NCBI GenBank assembly: GCA_012932865.1
Contig: SAXG01000031.1
Location: 431,471-495,470 of the forward strand
Reading direction: 5' to 3'
From: Amylostereum areolatum
Lineage: Eukaryota > Basidiomycota > Agaricomycetes > Russulales > Stereaceae
Length of the DNA: 64,000 bases
Part shown: in pieces, positions 57,883 to 64,000 of the stretch
How positions within the stretch are numbered: the first letter of the stretch is position 1
Layout of the letters: the number at the start of each line of letters is the position of its first letter
Notes under the pieces: model-generated
Seen by the model: only the letters and a program-made list of their open reading frames with translations
What the model was told of the DNA's origin: nothing
Database searches by the model: none
Made by a program: the position numbers and the translations under genes

Positions 57883-59565
57883 ATGTCGCTGCTCACCTAT
57901 CCCTTTCACGTCCTCGCCGCCATCCTACGCTTCATTTTCTCCTCTCTCCGCATCCCGATTCCCTCCGTTCCCATCTCTCTTTCCTCCCTTTCCTTCTCCT
58001 CCCTTTTCTCCGGCATCCGTGCCGCGCCACTGGACCCGTATGCCGAGGCAGAGCGCTGGGTACGCGCGCTCGAAGAAGAGACCGGCGCCGTTTGTGTCAG
58101 CCGCGCATCGGGAGTCTCTGGCAAGGAGGAGGGCGAGGCCGGCCCCAGCGGACTCCGGAATCGACAGGGCGCAGCCAGTGCGTTCGCAGGACGGGTGCTG
58201 CCCGACTTCTGGCTCGGGACATACGAGGAGGCTGTACGCGCGTGCCAGCAGCAAGTCCGGATCGGATGCATCGTGTTGGTGAGCGCGGAGCACGACGATG
58301 ACCTCCCATTCAAACGGTGCGTATTCTGCGTGTTCATTCCTCTTTCTGCCGAGTGCATCTCCCCGTCGCTCCAGACACTGTCTACTTTGTGGAGATGGCA
58401 TTTCTCCTTGGCTCTCTGGATGGATGCGCTTATGTCCAAAAGGCCCAGGAAGGACGGTCTGCGCAGGTGGTCGGAGAGGCAGCGCTCTCCTCGGCTCCTG
58501 AGACTTACCTCGGCCCATCTCGGGCTCTCTTGAAAGAATTTCGTGTTTCCTGACGCGGGACTGACTACAAGATGACAGGGAGACGCTGACGGATCCCGGT
58601 CTGCTCGACTTGCTCGTAAAGGAGGAGTTCCTTCTCTGGGGCGGCGATGTGCGCGGACGAGAAGCCTGGAGCGGTACGTATCGCCCCTCACATTTATTCG
58701 GTTTACACTTACGCTAATCCTCACAGCCTCACAAAAACTCGGCGCAACGACTTTCCCCTTCGTCGCATTCGTCGCCCTTCAACCGCCCCGCGGCGTCCCC
58801 ACCTCCGGCCGCTCTCCCACCCCCGTCATGACCATCCTCTCCCGTCATCAAGGCGCTCACTCCACCACCGCCCGCGCTCTCAAAGACCACATTACAACCT
58901 CCCTTCTCCCACGTGTAAGCCCGACTCTCGAACGCCTCCGCAACCAGCAGCGCGAGCGCGCCCTCGAACGCAGCCTCCGCGAGGAGCAGGACCAGCGCTT
59001 CGAGGAGAGCGCGCGACGCGACCGCGAGAAAGCCGAAATGATCGCCATGGAGGAGCTCAACCGGCAGACGCTCGCACGCGAACGGGAGGAGGCTGCGCGC
59101 CTCGCGGAGATGCGCGCGGAAGAGCTCGCGCAGGCGAAAGCCGTGTGGCGGCGGGCGAGGCGGAGCGAACATATACCGCGGACACCGTCCAAAGGGGGCG
59201 TCCGCGTCGGTATCCGCATGCCGGACGGGAGCAGGGCGGTCGCGACCTGCGCACCGGACGAGTCCGTCCTCGCGCTCTATTGTGTCGTCGACGCGCACCT
59301 GCATCCCGCGGATTCCGCTGAGGAGGACTATGCGGACGTGGAGGAGCTCCTCGCACGGCATGCGCTGAGCGCGGACGAGTGGTGGGGGTTCAAGCTCTTC
59401 TCCGCGTACCCGCGAAAGGAGATTCCGTTCAGTGCGACGAGGACGATCGCGGAGGAGGGCGTAGATGGGAGTTTGGTGGTGGAGATGGTCGGTTCTACGA
59501 GCGGGCGGGGTTCCCCGCAGGAGGCCGCGAACGGCGACGACGGTTATGAGACCGAGGACGAGTAG
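57883..59565 (+). CDS. UAS-UBX domain protein (FAF2/Ubx2/Ubx3-like)
   Basis: Three exons (57883-58316, 58579-58673, 58727-59565) give 455 aa. The N-terminus begins at once with a hydrophobic hairpin-like stretch (LTYPFHVLAAILRFIFSS, then IPSVPISLSSLSF), likely inserting into ER or lipid-droplet membrane. UAS thioredoxin-like domain: FAGRVLPDFWLGTYEEAVRA, CIVLVSAEHDDD, LLWGGDVRGREAWSAS, LGATTFPFVAFV. A long charged coiled coil (RERALERSLREEQDQRFEE to ARLAEMRAEELAQAK) leads to the C-terminal UBX fold (GVRVGIRMPDGSRAVATCAP, FKLFSAYPRKEI), which binds Cdc48/p97 in ER-associated degradation. No UBA domain is visible before the hairpin. The FPR loop of some UBX domains reads YPR here. Confidence 0.88.
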
Positions 59566-59699
59566 GCCATGATTGTATCCATATCTATTATCCGTTGGCG
59601 GAAAACATTCTTTATTATTCGTCCCTCTCATCGCGCGCAATGTGGTTGATTGACTACTTATACATAGGCGAGACGCGGTTGACCGCACCTCCATTGACT

Positions 59700-60771
59700 T
59701 CAGATATACATCCCCCCCTCGCCTATATCTCCACGCACCCTTGCCTCCTTCGTTCGCGTCACACTCCCCGAGCTTGCTTCCCACGAATGCTCTGTGCCGT
59801 CTCCCCCAGCCTCGAGTAGCGCCCGATGCGCCTCCCGCAGGACGTCCGCTGACCACTCGGTGTCAACGTCATTCGCCGAACTCAGAGAGCGCTGGAGCTC
59901 CGTTGGGCGTGGTCTCGGTGCGTGAGCGGACGGGAGGAGGATGAGGGACGCAGATGCTTTGCCTGCGCCTGAGGAAACGGACGCTAGACGCATGATTGAG
60001 ACGAAAGATGCAGAAGTGGTTTGGACAAGGTTTGGGGGGTCAAATGGCTGGAATGCGGATGACTTCAAATGCACTTTTAGTCTTCATGTGAGCATCAGTT
60101 CACGCCTATTGGCACTTACGGAGGATAGACTGCCATGGGTGGAGAGATATCGCGTGGGCGCGTCTTGGAAGTGCAGAGGTTTGGGACTGATGTACAATGG
60201 CACGGCGTATGAATCCAAAAGAGTGACACTGTGATATATATGAGATATCTTGAGGTAAGGACGAACAAATGGGGAAACTCACTGTGTAGGCTTGAAGAAA
60301 TCGACGATAGCTTGCGCGTACGGGTGCATCGCCCATATCGGTAAGCTGGTAGTCGCCTCAGACACGACAACGTTCACGGCCGCGTAAGACGGATTAAATA
60401 CCATCCCAACCTGCCCCTCGTCTTCAGCAGAGTGTACACGATAGGTTTTCAAACTCAAAACGCACCGTGATGTTATTCACGAAAACCGAGCCGGACTGCT
60501 CACCCAACTTAGCTCCTCTTGCCCAGGTCTTGCCCGCATCTCCAGCGGCGATAATCAACGGCAGACCGGGGCTTTCCTTCATGCATTTGATCTGGATGTC
60601 TAGGGGAACGGCTGGCTTGTTGTTGGATTGGGACAAGGGGTTCAGCTCGTCTTCTTCGTCGTCAGACTCGAGGGCATAGCGGGGCGCGGTGGTCTCCCCG
60701 AGGGGATCAAGGTGGTTCTAATAGCTAATTCAGTTGTTAGTAGTAGCTTGCGCGTAAATCGTACACACCAT
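59700..60771 (-). CDS. Probable proteasome assembly chaperone 1-like protein
   Basis: Five exons (60769-60771, 60466-60717, 60283-60410, 60120-60228, 59700-60062) give 284 aa in frame. The first coding exon is just the ATG. Sequence: PRYALESDDEEDELNPLS, PLIIAAGDAGKTWARGAKLG, QSGSVFVNNIT, VVVSEATTSLPIWAMHPYAQ, TLLDSYAVPLYISPKPLH, APTRYLSTHG, FQPFDPPNLVQTTSASFVS, SASLILLPSAHAPRP. The order (acidic N-terminus, alternating strands, late LILLP strand) resembles basidiomycete PAC1/Pba1-type chaperones, which pair with PAC2 to guide alpha-ring assembly. The family call is from memory of such proteins and is moderate. Its stop faces the UBX gene stop, 134 bp apart. Confidence 0.6.
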
Positions 60772-60942
60772 GCTGAGATCGTGGTCAAGGCAGGATGTAA
60801 CCTTGTATAAGACGCGTACGCGTCGGGGGCACGCGTCGGGGAGCGTGGGAAGAGAATGAAAGAGGCGGGATCCGAGGCTTTCGCGTGCCGCACCGCGCTT
60901 TGCTCGTCGCTCTCGCCTTGTGCATGATACCCCGACGCCAAC

Positions 60943-63900
60943 ATGTCGTCCTTCATCGAACTCCTAGAAGCGCCCTTGCTCGGCGACGATGACCCAGGAG
61001 GCGCACCCCCCGGCTCGCCGCCCACAGGTCTGTCTCTCGAGTTGCATCCCGAACTGCGCTCATCTTTGGCCCACAGTTAAGTTCGAAGGGGCCTTGGTTC
61101 ACGACGCAGGCGACGCTCTCGTCTGCCATCGGTATCACCTCTTTTCTTGTTTTCTGCTATTGTAGGACCCGCTGGCCACTTCTCTTCGCCCCTCGCACGA
61201 AACTCAAAGGCGCGCCTTCCGCATGTCTCGGCTCCATTCGCGCTGACCTGAATATTACGCAGGTTTCTCCCCACACGAGGCACACGCGCACACCGCGTTT
61301 TTTGGGTGGATATGGCCGACTCTCAAGACCTCTGAATACACCGTGCTGCAGATCGTCGGCTAGATGCGGCAGTGGTGCGTCGCTTCTCTGTTTTGAAGTT
61401 GCCTGACGCTGAATTGTACCCCGCAGCTGCTCAGTTTTTTCAAGATGTCGTTTTACCTGTTCGCAACCTGCTCCATCTTTGCCGTCTCCGTCCTCATGCC
61501 CGTGAACGTCAAGGTAAGCGCGCGTTCTTTGCATGGTGAGAGGCGCCGTAGTCATGTTTCGCGAACAGAGCAACATCGGAATCGGCGACGAGGACGACGA
61601 TGACGACGACTGGAACTCCCTCGCCATCCCACCGGACAGCGACGCACCCAAGCTCCCGACCAAGGAACGCGACTGGCTCGACCTCATCTCCGACGCCAAC
61701 TCCTACCTCTCCGTGCACCTCCTCTTCACCTACGTTTTCACGCTCATCGCCCTGCGCTTCATCTACCTGAACTACAAACGCTTCGTCCGCGCCCGCCAGC
61801 TTTTCTCCCTCGAGCTCGTGCATGCCATCCCCGCGCGCACCATCATGGTCAGCGGCCTGCCGAACCACCTCCGCGGCGAGCGCGCGCTCGCGGAGCACTT
61901 TGAGAGCATGAACCTCAGTGTGGAGAGTGTCAGCGTCGTGCGCGAAGCCGGCGCGCTCAAGACCCTTCTCGACAAGCGTACCAACCACCTGTCAAGCTCG
62001 AAAAGGCCTGGGTCAAATACGTCGGGAACCCCAGCACCGTCGAGTCGTACGACCCCTCGGATCGCGCCATTTTCGGCGAGGAGACCCGGCGTCGGACGGA
62101 AGGTCAGCCCCCGTGCGCGTCATCGTCCCCCACCGCAAGCGCCCCACCATACGCCCAAGGTGGTTCTTCGGGCCGCGTGGACGCGATCGAGTACCTCGAC
62201 CGGACTAGACAGCAGTACCACGAGTGGACCGACTGGCCGTCCGCCGGAAGCGCAAGATCGGGCAAGTTCAAGGCGACCGGACGTTTCGCGTTCGTCACTT
62301 TTGAGAAGATGTCCAGCCGCGGTTAAGCCGCCCCTCCACCTTTGCTCCTCCTGCAGCCCCAGTACTGACACGCACCAGCAAAATCAGCAGCGCAAACCGT
62401 GCACGCGCCCGCGCCCTTCCAGCTGCAGACGTGCATCGCGCCCGAGCCGCGCGACGTCGTGTGGTCGAACATGACGCTCTCGACCAACTCGGACCGCGTG
62501 CGCGAGGTGGTCGTGCTCGGCGCGCTGGCCACCCTGTTCTTCTTCTGGGTCATCCCCATCACCGCGCTCGCCAGTCTGCTGAGCTACAAGGAGATCAAGA
62601 AGGCGACGCCGTGGCTCGGCGAGCTCATCGACGCGAACGACCGCATCCGGGCCATCGTGCAGAACTCGCTGCCATCGGTGGCGATGATCACCTGAACGCG
62701 TTGTTGCCGTTCGTTCTGGAAGGTACGTCCACCGACACGTGCGAAATATTCCGATGGCTGATTGGTTTACAGCTCTCATATCTACAAGGCTATCGAGCGC
62801 GTAGCTGGATAGAGTACTCGCTCTTGAAGAAGTGCGTTGAGTTTACTACCCTCGCGACGAGCTCGACCATTTACACACACATAGATTTTTATTCCTCCTC
62901 GTCAACGTCGTCTTCATTTTCCTTCTCGCGAGTACTTACTGGCAGCTTGTGCGTGATCTGGCGAACTCACCAGCCAAGATCCCTGAGAAACTGGCTCAAG
63001 CCCTTCAAAGGGGTCGCGCCAGGTGAGCAGTGCTTTTTGATCCGAGGCGTCCGCTTTGCTAATAGATCTACAGACATTTCTTCCTGTCCTATGTGATTCT
63101 TCAAGGTCCGCTTCCCCGTTATGCTACTACTGCTAACTGATTGTCCTTTGCTTCTCCCAGGTCTCGGCATCATGCCTCTTCAACTTCTGAATCTCGGTAT
63201 CATCATTCCTCGGATGTTCCAGAGGCTTTTCTTTACCCGCACGCCTCGAGGTATATCGTTCTATCTTTCGCACAACTCATTTCTAACAGCTGCTAATCAG
63301 ACTTCGCTGAGCTGAACGCACCGCCTGTCATCAACTACGGCATGTGTACCCACAGGCCATTCTCATCTTTGTGATCACACTTCTCTATAGCATATCCCAG
63401 CCCCTTATCCTGGTCTTCGGTTCGATCTACTTTGGAGTTGCATACATTGTGTACAAATACAAGCTCTTGTTTGGCAAGTCACCTTTGAAACCACCTCGCG
63501 CCGTCCACTTCTAACCCAACGCGTTCAGTATTCTACAAACCCTACGAATCTCACGGCCAAGCATGGCCCATCACATTCGCCCGCCTTGTCTGGGGCGTGG
63601 TGATCTTCCTCGTCTTTATGATTGGCAACTTCTTGCTCAACCGATCGTACATCATGTCCTCGCTTGTTGCGCCGCTCGTACTTGGCGTCGTCGTTTGGTC
63701 GTGGTACATGGATCGCTCATTCCATCCTCTGAGCAAATACGTCAGCCTGAGCTCCGTATTTGAGGTTGAACGTGGGGTGGACTCGGAAGATGTGGTGAGG
63801 CTGAGGGCGGGGCACCCAGTAACGTGGTCGCAGAGGTGGATATCGATCCTTCGTTGACGTCGATCGAGATGGCTGATAAGCACTTCGCAGTAATTTGAGC

Positions 63901-64000
63901 CGTCTTCGCTACGCGCAGAACGATGAGAACGTTATACGTTGCTCCAGAAGACGACAGGACAGACTACGTAAGTTTTCCCATTGTTTCCTTAACCACCTCT
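60943..64000 (+). pseudogene. Csc1/TMEM63-type osmosensitive cation channel, with frame breaks, 3' truncated by the window
   Basis: The layout follows the fungal Csc1 (DUF221) family: N-terminal membrane span (TLSSAIGITSFLVFCYC), FGWIWPTLKTSEYTVLQIVG, FFKMSFYLFATCSIFAVSVL, YVFTLIALRFIYLNYKRF, the cytosolic RRM-like part (ARTIMVSGLPNHLRG; LEKAWVKYVGNPSTVESY; RVDAIEYLDRTRQQYHEW), then AAQTVHAPAPFQL, PRDVVWSNM, and the 7-TM core (VVLGALATLFFFWVIPITAL; FLLVNVVFIFLLASTYW; PLQLLNLGIIIPRMFQ; ILVFGSIYFGVAYIVYKYK; MSSLVAPLVLGVVVW). Introns are well placed, two with GC donors. But the frame breaks at least six times by one or two bases (about 61353, 61990, 62105-62175, 62690, 63345, 63930), mostly in short homopolymers. 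Either a recent pseudogene or local sequence error. Confidence 0.8.

Overview
This is a eukaryotic nuclear window, almost certainly from an Agaricomycete (mushroom-forming basidiomycete), plausibly a wood-decay species. The signs are dense genes with many 45-70 nt introns, short divergent promoters, two lignin-decay-type glyoxal oxidases, a Ty3/gypsy chromo-integrase element, a Plavaka-type DNA transposon with a DUF6532 gene, and a multi-exon EF-hand gene of a mushroom-type family. I see no rRNA, tRNA, CRISPR or prokaryotic feature. Exon coordinates were worked out by hand from frame and GT/AG (or GC/AG) signals.

Layout. 1-2845: the 3' end of a decayed Ty3/gypsy element (integrase, chromodomain, polypurine tract, LTR), split by a ~930 bp insertion with inverted-repeat junctions. 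3331-4879 (-): mitochondrial release factor 1. 5007-7161 (+): UTP7/WDR46, 90S pre-ribosome. 7162-9819: mostly empty, one weak spliced candidate. 9820-15613: divergent pair of copper-radical (glyoxal) oxidases with identical exon architecture but different C-terminal membrane anchors. 16403-18038 (+): HOS1-type histone deacetylase. 18585-20177 (+): LanC-like protein. 20508-21765 (-): NmrA-like NAD(P)-binding protein. 23516-24385 (+): tyrosine-rich SYG-repeat protein. 24672-25391 (-): 3-hydroxyanthranilate dioxygenase.

25920-36188 (-): one 18-exon EF-hand gene. Its sixth intron holds a complete 6.9 kb Plavaka-type transposon (28489-35410, perfect 14 bp terminal inverted repeats) that carries a transposase and a divergent DUF6532 gene. 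Removing the element leaves an ordinary 67 nt intron.

37842-40565 (-): RAD17 checkpoint clamp loader. 40566-43937: gene-poor, strand-skewed low-complexity DNA. 43938-46440 (-): UBA2, SUMO E1 subunit. 46857-48040 (-): zinc-finger protein. 48860-50687 (-): VHS-GAT trafficking adaptor. 51422-52578 (+): unrecognised Pro/Ser-rich protein. 53464-57723 (-): DNA2 nuclease-helicase, sharing a 159 bp promoter with a UAS-UBX protein (57883-59565, +). 59700-60771 (-): probable proteasome assembly chaperone. 60943-64000 (+): Csc1/TMEM63-type channel gene, cut by the window edge and carrying many single-base frame breaks.

Functionally this is a housekeeping neighbourhood (genome maintenance: RAD17, DNA2; ubiquitin/SUMO/proteasome: UBA2, UBX, PAC1-like; ribosome and mitochondrial translation: UTP7, MRF1) with lineage-specific genes and mobile DNA between. 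I see no operon-like co-regulation beyond divergent promoters.
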